Source of the DNA: Rhodocyclales bacterium
GTDB lineage: Bacteria; Pseudomonadota; Gammaproteobacteria; Burkholderiales; Rhodocyclaceae
Length of the DNA stretch: 64,000 nt
Direction of reading: 5' to 3'
NCBI GenBank assembly: GCA_016183655.1
Contig: JACPEH010000022.1
Location: 124,001-188,000 of the forward strand
The notes below the pieces were generated by a model that had not been told where the DNA came from, did not search any database, and saw only the letters and a list, made by a program, of their open reading frames with translations. Positions 54,214 through 62,832 of this stretch are shown here, one piece after another; position 1 is the stretch's first letter; each line of letters opens with the position of its first letter. The position numbers were made by a program, and so were the translations under genes.

Positions 54214-55413
54214 ATGCGACCCTTCGCATTCATCGTTGTCTTGTTGCCGCTGCTGGCGCCGAGCGCCCAGGCGCAGACGCTGCGCGACGCCGTCGACGCC
54301 GCCTGGGCGCGCCAGCCCGCGGCGCAAGCCCTCACCGCCCGCCAGGACGAATTCGCGGCCCGCCGCGACGCTGCCGACAGCCTGCTCTCGGGGGCGCCCG
54401 CGGCGACGCTGGCCAACCGCAACGACCGCCTGCAGCGCCATACCGGCCAGTCCGAGTGGGAGGCCGGCATTGCGCTGCCGCTCTGGCTGCCGGGCTATCA
54501 GGCGCGCACCCTGGCGCTGATCGAGCGCGAACGCGAATCCTTCGCGGCCCTGGTCGAGGAGGCACGCTGGCGCCTCGCCGGCGAAGTCCGCGAAAGCTGG
54601 TGGCAAACCCGGCTGGCGGCCAACGAACGCGAGCTCGCTGCCCGCCGCGCCGACGCCGCCCTCCAGCTGGTCGCCGACGTCGACCGCCGGGTGCGCGCCG
54701 GCGACCTGCCGCGCATCGACCTCAATCAGGCGCGCGCTGCCGAAGCCGCCGCCGACGCGGCGCTGGCCGAGGCGGATGCCCGTGCGCACCGCGCCGCCCG
54801 CGCCTTCCTCGCCCTCACCGGCCATCCCGAACTGCCCTCGCCGGCCGGCATGGAGGAGACCCGGCGCGAGGCCGACCCTGGCGCAGCGCACCCGCGCCTG
54901 GCGCCGCTCGAACGCGCCATCGCCGCCGCCCGCGCACGCCTGCAGGTCGCCAGCCGCAACGTGCGCGACCTGCCCGAGCTGGCCTTCGGCCTGCGCCGCG
55001 AACGCGCGCTTGACGGCGCCGCGTGGGAAAACTCGACCAGCGTCGAAATCCGCATCCCGCTCGCCACCGACGCGCGCAACCGGCCGAGGATCGCTGCCGC
55101 CAACGCCGAGTTGATCGAGGCGGAAGCGCAGTTGCCGTACGAGCAGGCGCGCATCGAGGCCGAGCGCGACGCCGCCGGGCACGAACTGGCGCGCGCCGCC
55201 GAGGCGGCCGGGCGCGCCGAAACGAGGCGCGCGCTCGCTGCCGAAACGCAGCGCGAATACGCGCGCGCCTTCGCGCTGGGCAACATCGACCTGCCGCAAC
55301 GCCTGCGCATCGAGGCCGACAGCTTCGACGCCGAACTCGCCGCCGCGCGCGCCCGCATCGAAGCGGCGCGCGCCGTCTCCCGCTACCACCAGGCCATCGG
55401 AGTCCTGCCATGA
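54214..55413 (+). CDS. Outer-membrane factor of an RND metal pump (CzcC-like)
   Basis: A 399-residue TolC-family protein with a signal peptide (FIVVLLPLLAPSAQA) and two helical OEP repeats (TLRDAVDAAWARQPAAQAL; later RRALAAETQREYARAFALG). It pairs with the adaptor and pump downstream to span the envelope. It is clearly distinct from CusC at 40724. AGGAG stands seven bases before the ATG, and its stop overlaps the next start (ATGA). Confidence 0.87.
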   Translation: MRPFAFIVVLLPLLAPSAQAQTLRDAVDAAWARQPAAQALTARQDEFAARRDAADSLLSGAPAATLANRNDRLQRHTGQSEWEAGIALPLWLPGYQARTLALIERERESFAALVEEARWRLAGEVRESWWQTRLAANERELAARRADAALQLVADVDRRVRAGDLPRIDLNQARAAEAAADAALAEADARAHRAARAFLALTGHPELPSPAGMEETRREADPGAAHPRLAPLERAIAAARARLQVASRNVRDLPELAFGLRRERALDGAAWENSTSVEIRIPLATDARNRPRIAAANAELIEAEAQLPYEQARIEAERDAAGHELARAAEAAGRAETRRALAAETQREYARAFALGNIDLPQRLRIEADSFDAELAAARARIEAARAVSRYHQAIGVLP

Positions 55414-55910
55414 TTCTTTCGCGCAACATTCTTCCCGCGTTCGCACTGCTCGTCGCGCTCCTCGCGCCGCCGGTGCTCGCCGCCGAGGCGGCCCACCCCG
55501 CCTTCGAGGCGAGCAGCGAGCTGTTCGAACTGGTCGGCCGCCTCAAGGACGGCCGCCTGACGCTGACCCTCGACCGCTGGGCGAGCAACGAGCCGGTCGC
55601 CGGCGCCCGCATCGAGATCGACAGCAACGGCCGCCAACTGCTCGCCGCGGCGCAGGCCGACGGCACCTACGCGCTCGATGCGACGCCCTTCGCCGCCGCC
55701 GCCACCTATCCGCTGGCGATCACCGTCAGCGCCGGCGACGAGAGCGACCTGCTCGCCGCCGACTTCGTCGTCGCCGACGCCCCGGCCGCGGCCGCCGCCG
55801 AGGCCCCGGCAAGCTCCCGCCGCGCCGCCTTCGTCGCCGCTGCGCTGGCGCTGCTGGCGGCCGCCATCTACGCCGTCCGCCGTCGCCGCGCCACCGGAGA
55901 ACACGCATGA
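55410..55910 (+). CDS. Accessory periplasmic protein of the second RND system, unknown function
   Basis: 166 residues between the czcC- and czcB-like genes, overlapping both. A signal peptide (LLVALLAPPVLA) is followed by an immunoglobulin-like beta domain (LTLTLDRWASNEPVAGARIE, TYPLAITVSAGDESDLLAAD), an Ala/Pro linker and a C-terminal membrane helix (AAFVAAALALLAAAIYAV) with a basic tail. It would display a small beta domain on the periplasmic face of the inner membrane. Proteins with this layout sit in some czc-like operons but have no assigned role. Confidence 0.75.
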   Translation: MILSRNILPAFALLVALLAPPVLAAEAAHPAFEASSELFELVGRLKDGRLTLTLDRWASNEPVAGARIEIDSNGRQLLAAAQADGTYALDATPFAAAATYPLAITVSAGDESDLLAADFVVADAPAAAAAEAPASSRRAAFVAAALALLAAAIYAVRRRRATGEHA

Positions 55911-57064
55911 GCCACAAGACGCACCCGACCCGCCCACCGAAACGCCTGCAGCAGGCGCTGGCCGCGCTGCTCGCCCTCAGCCTCGCCGCCGTGCCGGCGG
56001 CGGCGCACGAAGGCCACCAGCACGCCGACGAAAAGCCGGCACCGGTGACGCGCGGCGACGGCCCGCAGCGGCTCGCCGACGGCAGCCTGTTCGTTCCCAA
56101 GCTGACGCAGCGCCAGCTCGCGCTGCGCACGCAGCTGACGGAAGCCGGCGAACAGCCGGTGTCGGTCGAACTCACCGGCAAGGTGGTGCTCGACCCCGGC
56201 AGCGGCGGCCGCGTGCAGTCGATGATCGGCGGCCGCGTCGAGGCGCCGGCCGGCGGCATTCCGTCGCTCGGGCAGGCGGTCAGGAAGGGCGAGCTGCTGG
56301 CCCGCGTGCACCCGGCGGTGTCGCCGCTGGAACTGGGCGGGCAGACGGCGCAGGCAGCCGAGCTGCGCGCCAACCTCGGCGTCGCCGAACGCCGCCTCGC
56401 CCGGCTGAAGGAACTGGAAGCGACCGTTGCCCGGAAGGACATCGACGCCGCCGAGGCCGACGTGCAGAGCCTGCGCGAGCGCCTGGCGGCGATCGGCAGG
56501 AGCCTCGCGCACCACGAGGACCTGCGCGCGCCGGTATCCGGCGTCGTCGCCGCTGCCAGCGTCGTTGCCGGCCAGGTGGTCGAGGCGCGCGAGCTGCTGT
56601 TCGAGATCATCGACCCGGCCAACCTGCGCGTCGAGGCGCTCAGCTACGAGCCGCGGCTCGCCGCCGACATCGCCGGCGCCTACGGCAGCGCCGGCCCCGG
56701 CCAGGAGGTGCGGCTCGCCTTCATCGGCGCCGGCCGCTCGCTGCGCGAACAGGCGATCCCGCTGCTCTTCCGCGTCGAGGGGGCGATGTCGAAAGGCGGG
56801 GCGACGCTGGCCCTGAACCAGCCGCTGAAGGTGATCGCGCAGACGCGATCGCTGACCCGTGGCGTACCGCTGCCGGCCACGGCCGTCGTGAAGAACGCCG
56901 CCAACCAGGAGATCGTCTGGGTGAAGACCGCCGCCGAGCGCTTCAGCCCGCGCCCGGTGCGCACGCAGCCGCTCGACGGCAGCCGCGTCGCCGTCGTCGC
57001 CGGCCTCGCCGCCGGCGAGCGCGTCGTCGTGCAGGGCGCGCCGCTGGTCAACCAGGTTCGGTGA
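55907..57064 (+). CDS. RND membrane fusion protein (CzcB-like)
   Basis: A 385-residue periplasmic adaptor. The signal peptide (LLALSLAAVPAAA) is followed by a His-rich start (HEGHQHADEK). The lipoyl and barrel-sandwich halves are visible (GGRVEAPAGGIPSLGQAV and LRAPVSGVVAAASVVAGQVV), separated by a coiled-coil hairpin (about residues 145-200), and the beta-barrel and membrane-proximal domains end the protein. There is no CusF or heavy-metal-binding fusion, unlike CusB here. It starts by ATGA overlap and is followed after eight bases by the pump gene. Confidence 0.88.
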   Translation: MSHKTHPTRPPKRLQQALAALLALSLAAVPAAAHEGHQHADEKPAPVTRGDGPQRLADGSLFVPKLTQRQLALRTQLTEAGEQPVSVELTGKVVLDPGSGGRVQSMIGGRVEAPAGGIPSLGQAVRKGELLARVHPAVSPLELGGQTAQAAELRANLGVAERRLARLKELEATVARKDIDAAEADVQSLRERLAAIGRSLAHHEDLRAPVSGVVAAASVVAGQVVEARELLFEIIDPANLRVEALSYEPRLAADIAGAYGSAGPGQEVRLAFIGAGRSLREQAIPLLFRVEGAMSKGGATLALNQPLKVIAQTRSLTRGVPLPATAVVKNAANQEIVWVKTAAERFSPRPVRTQPLDGSRVAVVAGLAAGERVVVQGAPLVNQVR

Positions 57065-57072
57065 GGGTAGCC

Positions 57073-60000
57073 ATGGCCCTGTTCGCGACAATTGTCGAAA
57101 AAAGCCTGGCGCAGCGCCTGCTGGTCGTGGCGGCGGCGATCGTGCTCGTCCTCTACGGCGCGCTGGTCGTGCAGAAGACGCCGGTCGACGTCTTCCCCGA
57201 CCTCAACAAGCCGACCGTGACGCTGATGACCGAAGCCGGCGGCATGGCGCCGGAGGAGGTCGAGGCGCTGATCACCTTCCCGATCGAGACGGCGATGAAC
57301 GGCATGCCCGGCGTCGCCTCGGTGCGCTCGGTGTCCTCCGCCGGACTCTCCTTCGTCTATGTGCAGTTCGACTGGAACACCGAGATCTACCTCGCCCGGC
57401 AGATGGTCGCCGAACGCCTGTCGCTGGTGCAGGGGCAGCTGCCGCCCGGCGTCGTCGCGCACATGGGGCCGGTGGCGTCGATCATGGGCGAGATCCTGCT
57501 CATCGGCATTCCGATCGCGGCGCCGGCCACAACCACCGAGGGCGACGCCGAGGCCACCCGCCTGCAGGCGATGGCGGCGCGCGAATACGCCGACTGGGTG
57601 CTGCGTCCGCGCCTGCTGACGATTCCCGGCGTCGCGCAGGTGATCCCGATCGGCGGCGAGGTGCGGCAGTTCCAGGTGCAGCCGGACACCGTGCGCATGG
57701 CCGCGCTGGGGATCACGCTGGAGCAGGTCGAGAGCGTGCTGCGCGGTTTCGCCGCCAACACCAGCGGCGGCTTCCTCGAACTCAACGCGCGCGAATACCT
57801 GATCCGCAACCTCGGCCGCACCAGCCGCATCGAGGATCTGCGGCGGCTGCCGCTGACCGCCCGCAACGGCCAGCCGATCCTGCTCGCGCAGGTCGCCACG
57901 GTCGGCTTCGCGCCGGCGATCAAGCGCGGCGACGCCGGCCTGAACGGCCAGCCGGCGGTGATCCTCTCGGTGCAGAAGCAGCCGGCGGCCGACACCGTGG
58001 CGCTGACGCGGCAGGTCGAGGCGGCGCTCGCCGAGCTGCAGGGCGGCCTGCCGGCCGGCCTGGAAACGCCGCGCGTCACCTTCCGCCAGGCCGACTTCAT
58101 CGAGGCCAGCATCCTCAACCTGGAAGTGAAGCTGGCCGCCGCCGCGGTCTTCGTCGCCGCGGTGCTCTACCTGTTCCTCGGCAACCTGCGCGCGACGCTG
58201 ATCTCGCTGACCGCGATCCCGGTGTCGATCCTCACCGCGGCGCTGGTCTTCCGCTACTTCGGTCTGTCGATCAACACGATGACGCTGGGCGGCCTGGCGA
58301 TCGCCATCGGCGAGCTGGTCGACGACGCGGTGGTCGACCTGGAGAACATCATTCGCCGGCTGCGCGAGAACCGGCAGAAGGAACACCCGGAGCCGCTGCT
58401 GCGCGTGATCGTCAAGGCCTCGAACGAGGTGCGCTCGGGCATCGTCGTGTCGACGCTGATCATCGCGCTGGTGTTCGTGCCGCTGTTCGCGCTGCCGGGA
58501 CTGGAGGGGCGCTTCTTCGTGCCGCTCGGCGTCGCCTACCTGACCGCGATCCTGGCCAGCCTGGTCGTCTCGATCACGCTGACGCCGGTGCTCGCCTGGT
58601 ACCTGCTGCGCCACGGCGGCGACACCGCGCACGGCGACACGCGCTTCGTCGCCTGGCTGAAGGGGCACTACCGGCGCTGGCTGGAGGCCGCGCTGACGCA
58701 CCGCCGCCGCGTCATCGGCGGCGCCGCCGTCGCCGCGCTGCTGGCGGCGGCAAGCGTGCCCTTCTTCGCCACCACCTTCCTGCCGCCGTTCAACGAGGGC
58801 GCCGCCTTCGTCGGCCTGCGCCTCAACCCCGGCATCACGCTCGCCGAGTCGGTGCGCGTCGGCGCGCTGGCGGAGAGGCTGGTGCGCGAGGTGCCCGAGG
58901 TCGACTACGTCGGCCGCCGCTCCGGCCGCGCCGAACTCGACGAGCATGCCGAGGGGGTGCACGTTTCCGAACTCGACCTGCGCCTCAAGCCGGGCCGGCC
59001 GCCGTCGGCGATCTACGCCGACCTGCGCGCGCGACTGGCCTCGCTGCCGGCGGCGGTGAGCATCGGCCAGCCGATCTCGCACCGCATCGACCACATGCTT
59101 TCCGGCGTGCGCGCGCAGATCGCGCTGCGCATCGTCGGCGACGACCTCGATGTGCTGCGCGGGGAAGGCGCGGCGCTGCGCGACCGGCTCGCCGCAGTGC
59201 CCGGACTCACCGACCTGGAGCTGGAGAAGCAGGTGCTGGCGCCACAGATCAAGGTGCACCTCGACTACGCGCGCGCCGAGCAGTACGGCGTCTCGCCGGC
59301 GATGCTGCTGCGCCAGTTGCAGACGTTGATCGACGGCGAACAGCTCGGCCAGGTGATCGAGGGCGCCCGCCGCTTTGCGCTGGTGCTGCGCCTGCCGGAC
59401 AGCGCGCGCGGCACCGCCGGGCTGGCCAACCTGATGATCGAGACGCCGAACGGCCGCGTGCCGCTGTCGACCGTCGCCAGCATCGAGGAAGGCGACGGCC
59501 CGAACCAGATCAGCCGCGACAACGGCCGCCGGCGCATCGTCATCGCCGCCAACGCGCAGGGGCGTCCGCTCTCGGACGTGGTCGCCGACGTGCGCCGGGT
59601 GATCGCCGACACCAGGCTGCCGACCGGCTACTTCATCACGCTCGACGGCCAGTTCCGCGCGCAGGAGGAAGCCGCGCGCCTGATCGGCGTGCTCGCGCTG
59701 GTCTCGCTCGGTCTGATCTTCGTCGTCCTCTACAGCCGCTACCGCTCCGGCGTGCTGGCCGCGCTGGTCATCGCCAACGTGCCGCTGGCGCTGATCGGCA
59801 GCGTCATCGGCCTGTGGCTGTCCGGCCAGCCGCTGTCGATCGCGACGCTGATCGGCTTCATCACGCTCGCCGGCATCGCCACCCGCAACGGCATCCTCAA
59901 GCTCTCGCACTACGCCAACCTGGCGCGCTTCGAGGGCGAGGTGTTCGGCCGCCAGCTGGTCGTGCGCGGCTCGCTGGAACGGCTAACGCCGGTGCTGATG

Positions 60001-60213
60001 ACGGCGCTGGTCGCCGCCTTCGCGCTGGCGCCGCTGCTCTTCGAGGCCGAGGCGCCGGGCACCGAGATCCTGCACCCGGTCGCCGTCGTCATCTTCTCCG
60101 GCCTGATCTCGTCGACGCTGCTCGACGCCTTCGTCACGCCGGCGCTGTTCCTCGCCTTCGGCAAGGCGCCGCTGAAGCACCTGCTCGAAGGGCAGAAACA
60201 CGACGTGTTCTAA
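57073..60213 (+). CDS. Heavy-metal RND efflux pump (CzcA-like, metal uncertain)
   Basis: A 1046-residue HME-RND pump with twelve membrane helices. The TM4 signature is AIAIGELVDDAVVDLENII, unlike the CusA motif (GAMIDAAIVMIEN) at 44955 and unlike the classic CzcA motif (VDGAVVIVEN). It therefore belongs to a separate HME subgroup whose metal is not fixed by sequence. The ATG at 57073 gives the family N-terminus (MALFATIVEKSLAQRLLV). CusR box 4 at the head of this operon suggests induction by Cu/Ag, though Zn/Co/Cd export remains possible. Confidence 0.88.
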   Translation: MALFATIVEKSLAQRLLVVAAAIVLVLYGALVVQKTPVDVFPDLNKPTVTLMTEAGGMAPEEVEALITFPIETAMNGMPGVASVRSVSSAGLSFVYVQFDWNTEIYLARQMVAERLSLVQGQLPPGVVAHMGPVASIMGEILLIGIPIAAPATTTEGDAEATRLQAMAAREYADWVLRPRLLTIPGVAQVIPIGGEVRQFQVQPDTVRMAALGITLEQVESVLRGFAANTSGGFLELNAREYLIRNLGRTSRIEDLRRLPLTARNGQPILLAQVATVGFAPAIKRGDAGLNGQPAVILSVQKQPAADTVALTRQVEAALAELQGGLPAGLETPRVTFRQADFIEASILNLEVKLAAAAVFVAAVLYLFLGNLRATLISLTAIPVSILTAALVFRYFGLSINTMTLGGLAIAIGELVDDAVVDLENIIRRLRENRQKEHPEPLLRVIVKASNEVRSGIVVSTLIIALVFVPLFALPGLEGRFFVPLGVAYLTAILASLVVSITLTPVLAWYLLRHGGDTAHGDTRFVAWLKGHYRRWLEAALTHRRRVIGGAAVAALLAAASVPFFATTFLPPFNEGAAFVGLRLNPGITLAESVRVGALAERLVREVPEVDYVGRRSGRAELDEHAEGVHVSELDLRLKPGRPPSAIYADLRARLASLPAAVSIGQPISHRIDHMLSGVRAQIALRIVGDDLDVLRGEGAALRDRLAAVPGLTDLELEKQVLAPQIKVHLDYARAEQYGVSPAMLLRQLQTLIDGEQLGQVIEGARRFALVLRLPDSARGTAGLANLMIETPNGRVPLSTVASIEEGDGPNQISRDNGRRRIVIAANAQGRPLSDVVADVRRVIADTRLPTGYFITLDGQFRAQEEAARLIGVLALVSLGLIFVVLYSRYRSGVLAALVIANVPLALIGSVIGLWLSGQPLSIATLIGFITLAGIATRNGILKLSHYANLARFEGEVFGRQLVVRGSLERLTPVLMTALVAAFALAPLLFEAEAPGTEILHPVAVVIFSGLISSTLLDAFVTPALFLAFGKAPLKHLLEGQKHDVF

Positions 60214-60263
60214 CGGGCATGGATTGAGGCCGCCCCGAATCATGAAAACCTTACCCATGCCCG

Positions 60264-60335
60264 TTTCCCTCACCCCCGACCCCTCTCCCGCTTCGCGGGC
60301 GAGGGGAGGTTCGCGAGACGCTTCGCGTCTTTCAC
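60264..60335. repeat. GC-rich double hairpin between the czcA-like gene and a small secreted protein
   Basis: A CCCTCACCCC lead-in is followed by the stem CCCCTC-CCCGC / GCGGG-GAGGGG around TTC (60280-60306) and then AGACGC-TTC-GCGTCT (60316-60330). It looks like a common intergenic repeat and may also act as a terminator, though no T-tract follows. Confidence 0.6.
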
Positions 60336-60364
60336 GTCAACTCCACCCCGAAAGGAAACCCACG

Positions 60365-60736
60365 ATGAAAACTCTTGCCTCCCTCGCCTTCGCCGCGCTC
60401 CTCGCCGCCGCCCCGGCCTTCGCCCACAACGACCACACGAAGCCCCGCCACGGCGGCGCCGTCGCCGACGCCGCCGAATTCCAGGCCGAGCTGGTCACGC
60501 AACCCGACCGGCTGACGCTGTACATCAGCGAGCACGGCAAACCGGTGGCCTCTGCCGGCGGTAGCGCGAAGCTGACGCTGCTCGTCGGCGGCCGGAAGAC
60601 CGAGGTCTCGTTGCCGCCCGCCGGCGACAACCGCTTCGAGGCGCAAGGCAGCTTCGCGGCGAAGGGCGCCAAGGCCGTCGCCACCATCAACCTGCCCGGC
60701 AAGCCGGCGAAGACCGTGCGCTACGCGCTCGACTGA
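60365..60736 (+). CDS. Small exported protein at the end of the metal block
   Basis: 123 residues, no named family recognised. The signal peptide (LAFAALLAAAPAFA) is followed by a short His motif (HNDHTKPRHGGAV) and a compact beta-rich domain (FQAELVTQPDRLTLYISEHG, AKLTLLVGGRKTEVSL, KAVATINLPGKPAKTVRYAL). HNDHxxxRHGG openings recur in small periplasmic proteins beside czc-type pumps. A strong AAAGGAA precedes the ATG. Function is unknown; periplasmic metal binding is a guess. Confidence 0.75.
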   Translation: MKTLASLAFAALLAAAPAFAHNDHTKPRHGGAVADAAEFQAELVTQPDRLTLYISEHGKPVASAGGSAKLTLLVGGRKTEVSLPPAGDNRFEAQGSFAAKGAKAVATINLPGKPAKTVRYALD

Positions 60737-60868
60737 AGCGAGCGCACGGGACGCGACGGGAAGCTGCCCCGCGGCAGGAGCGAGGGCCGCGGCGCCGGCA
60801 CCGCGACTTCTGCCGGCAGCGCGCTTCCGCTAACATCGCGCATCCCTTCGACTCTTGCGGAGCATCCG

Positions 60869-61555
60869 ATGATCAAGGCCATCGTCACCGGCCATTCGCG
60901 CGGCCTCGGCGCCGCCATCGCCGGCAACCTTCTGGCACGCGGCATCGCCGTCCTCGGCATTGCGCGCCACGGCAACGCGGCGCTCGCCGCCGGCTTTCCC
61001 GGGCGGCTCGCCGAAGCCGCGCTCGACCTCACCGACAACGCCCGGCTCGCTGCCTGGCTCGACGGCGGCACGCTGGCCGCCTTCGTCGCCGGCAGCGAAC
61101 AGGTGCTGCTGGTGAACAACGCCGGCCTGCTGGCGCCGGTGGGACAGCTCGCCGCACAGCCGCCGGAAGCGATTGCGCGCGCGATCGGCTGCAACGTCGC
61201 CGCGGCGCTGATGCTCGCCGCCGCCAGCGCGCGCATCAGCGCCGCGGCGAAGGTGGCCGGGCTGCGCATCCTGCACATCTCCAGCGGCGCCGGACGCTAC
61301 GCGATCCCCGGCTGGAGCGTCTACGGCGCTGGCAAGGCGGCGCTCGACCACCATGCCCGCGTCATCGACACCGGCATGCAGGCCGAGATCCGCGGCACGC
61401 CGCTGGCCGACTTTCCGCTGCGCGGGAAATTCGAGACGCTGAAGGAGAGCGGCGCACTGGCGACGCCGGAGGACTGCGCCGCCGGCATCGTCGCCCACCT
61501 GCTCGGCGAGCGTTTCGGCGAGACGCCGGTGGCCGACCTGCGCGAGCTGGCCTGA
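60869..61555 (+). CDS. Short-chain dehydrogenase/reductase, internally shortened
   Basis: A 228-residue SDR. The cofactor motif is VTGHSRGLGAAIAGNLLARG, the NNAG motif is in LLVNNAGLLAP, and the catalytic Ser and YxxxK are in HISSGAGRYAIPGWSVYGAGKAA. After DHHARV the chain goes directly to IDTGMQAEIRG. The roughly 20 residues that normally form strand 6 and the PG cofactor motif between them are missing, without a frame change. The substrate is unknown. The gene stands alone. The deletion may have inactivated it, although the frame is otherwise clean. Confidence 0.82.
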   Translation: MIKAIVTGHSRGLGAAIAGNLLARGIAVLGIARHGNAALAAGFPGRLAEAALDLTDNARLAAWLDGGTLAAFVAGSEQVLLVNNAGLLAPVGQLAAQPPEAIARAIGCNVAAALMLAAASARISAAAKVAGLRILHISSGAGRYAIPGWSVYGAGKAALDHHARVIDTGMQAEIRGTPLADFPLRGKFETLKESGALATPEDCAAGIVAHLLGERFGETPVADLRELA

Positions 61556-61570
61556 CCACGCGTCGAGCGC

Positions 61571-61680
61571 AAGCCCCGACATTCATGCCGGGGTGAGCGA
61601 GACGAAGACACAACCAGGGCGCGCACCGCGCGCCCGCTCTGTATCGTGGGAAGCCCCGGACCTTCAGGTCGGGGAGCTTC
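61571..61680. mobile_element. Possible IS200/IS605-like terminal hairpins (decayed or non-autonomous element)
   Basis: Two similar stem-loops about 80 bases apart: AAGCCCCGACATTCATGCCGGGG (61571-61593) and GAAGCCCCGGACCTTCAGGTC continuing GGGGAGCTTC (61650-61680). Paired AAGCCCCGAC-type hairpins are typical of IS200/IS605 family ends and of tnpB guide-RNA 3' ends. There is no tnpA or tnpB frame between them, only a CGCGCACCGCGCG palindrome. Confidence 0.45.
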
Positions 61681-61755
61681 ACGCGCAGCAGCCCCCTCGC
61701 CATCGGCATACGCTCGCTCTAGAATCCCCGCACTACCCACAACACGGAGACCCGA

Positions 61756-62313
61756 ATGAAACATGCCGTCCTCACCCTCGCCCTGAGCGGCCTCGCCTGC
61801 AGCGCGCACGCCGGCGGCTTCGCGCTCGCCAGCCCCGACCTCAAGCCGAACGCGACGATCAGGGAGGCGCAGGTGTTCAACGGCTTCGGCTGCAGCGGCG
61901 GCAACGTCTCGCCGGCGCTGGCGTGGAAGAACGCGCCGAAGGGCACGAAGAGCTTCGCGCTGCTGGTGCACGATCCGGACGCGCCGACCGGCGGCAGCGG
62001 CTGGTGGCACTGGGTGGTGGTCAACCTGCCGGCGAAGCTGAGCGAGCTGCCGGCCGGCGCCGGCCGCGGCGACGGCGCGCTGCTGCCGACCGAAGCGCTG
62101 CAGGTGAACACCGACTTCGGCGGTCCCGGCTGGGGCGGCCCGTGCCCGCCGGTCGGCGACAAGCCGCACCGCTACCACTTCACGCTGCACGCGCTGAAGG
62201 TCGACAAACTCGACCTGCCGCCGGGCGCCACCGCCGCGCTCGCCGGCTACCTGGTCAACGCCAACAGCCTGGGCAAGGCGACGCTGACCGGCACCTACGG
62301 GCGCAGGAAGTAA
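61756..62313 (+). CDS. YbhB/YbcL (PEBP-like) family exported protein
   Basis: 185 residues with a signal peptide (LALSGLACSAHA) and the Raf-kinase-inhibitor-protein/PEBP fold. Motifs are GGNVSPALAWKNAPKGTKSF, LLVHDPDAP, WWHWVVVNLP and PPVGDKPHRYHFTLHAL. The bacterial members bind small anions or lipids and have no fixed role. Its stop overlaps the start of the YchJ-like gene (TAATG). Confidence 0.9.
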   Translation: MKHAVLTLALSGLACSAHAGGFALASPDLKPNATIREAQVFNGFGCSGGNVSPALAWKNAPKGTKSFALLVHDPDAPTGGSGWWHWVVVNLPAKLSELPAGAGRGDGALLPTEALQVNTDFGGPGWGGPCPPVGDKPHRYHFTLHALKVDKLDLPPGATAALAGYLVNANSLGKATLTGTYGRRK

Positions 62314-62702
62314 TGGGCAAGGCCGCTGTCGCCGGCGATGCCTGCCCCTGCGGCAGCGGCCGGCCGTACGCGCGCTGCTGCGGGCGCTGGCATGCCGGCG
62401 AGCCGGCGCCGACCGCCGAGGCGCTGATGCGTTCGCGTTACGCCGCCTACGTGCTTGCGCGGCACGACTACCTGCTTGCCACCTGGCATGCCTCGACCCG
62501 CCCGCCGGCGCTCGACGACGCCCCCACCCGCTGGCTGGGGCTGGAGGTGAAGCGGCACGAGCAGCACGGCGACGACAGCGCGATCGTCGAGTTCGTCGCC
62601 CGCTACCGCGCCGACGGGCGCGGCCACCGGCTGCACGAGACCAGCCGCTTCGTGCGCGAGGACGGCCGCTGGTACTACGTCGACGGCGATATTGCCGGCT
62701 GA
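62313..62702 (+). CDS. YchJ-family protein with SEC-C zinc motif
   Basis: 129 residues of the UPF0225/YchJ family. The N-terminal SEC-C metal knuckle (CPCGSGRPYARCCG) binds zinc, and the rest (ALMRSRYAAYVLARHDYLLA, EFVARYRADG, WYYVDGDI) forms an NTF2-like domain. Function is unknown. It is translationally coupled to the PEBP-like gene. Confidence 0.9.
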   Translation: MGKAAVAGDACPCGSGRPYARCCGRWHAGEPAPTAEALMRSRYAAYVLARHDYLLATWHASTRPPALDDAPTRWLGLEVKRHEQHGDDSAIVEFVARYRADGRGHRLHETSRFVREDGRWYYVDGDIAG

Positions 62703-62832
62703 CGGTCAACGCGGCACGGCCCGGCTGTCCTGCCCCTGACGCCTCGCCAGCCCGATCAGCCCCCCCGCCAACGGGGATTTCACAAGCCGCCCGGGCCGGA
62801 GCACAATAGCTGCGTCAGCCAGGAGGGGGCGC

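Noticed and set aside
57073..60213. Calling the second RND pump CzcA with zinc/cobalt/cadmium specificity
   Set aside because: The TM4 signature does not match the characterised CzcA motif and the operator upstream is copper-type, so only the HME-RND family is claimed.
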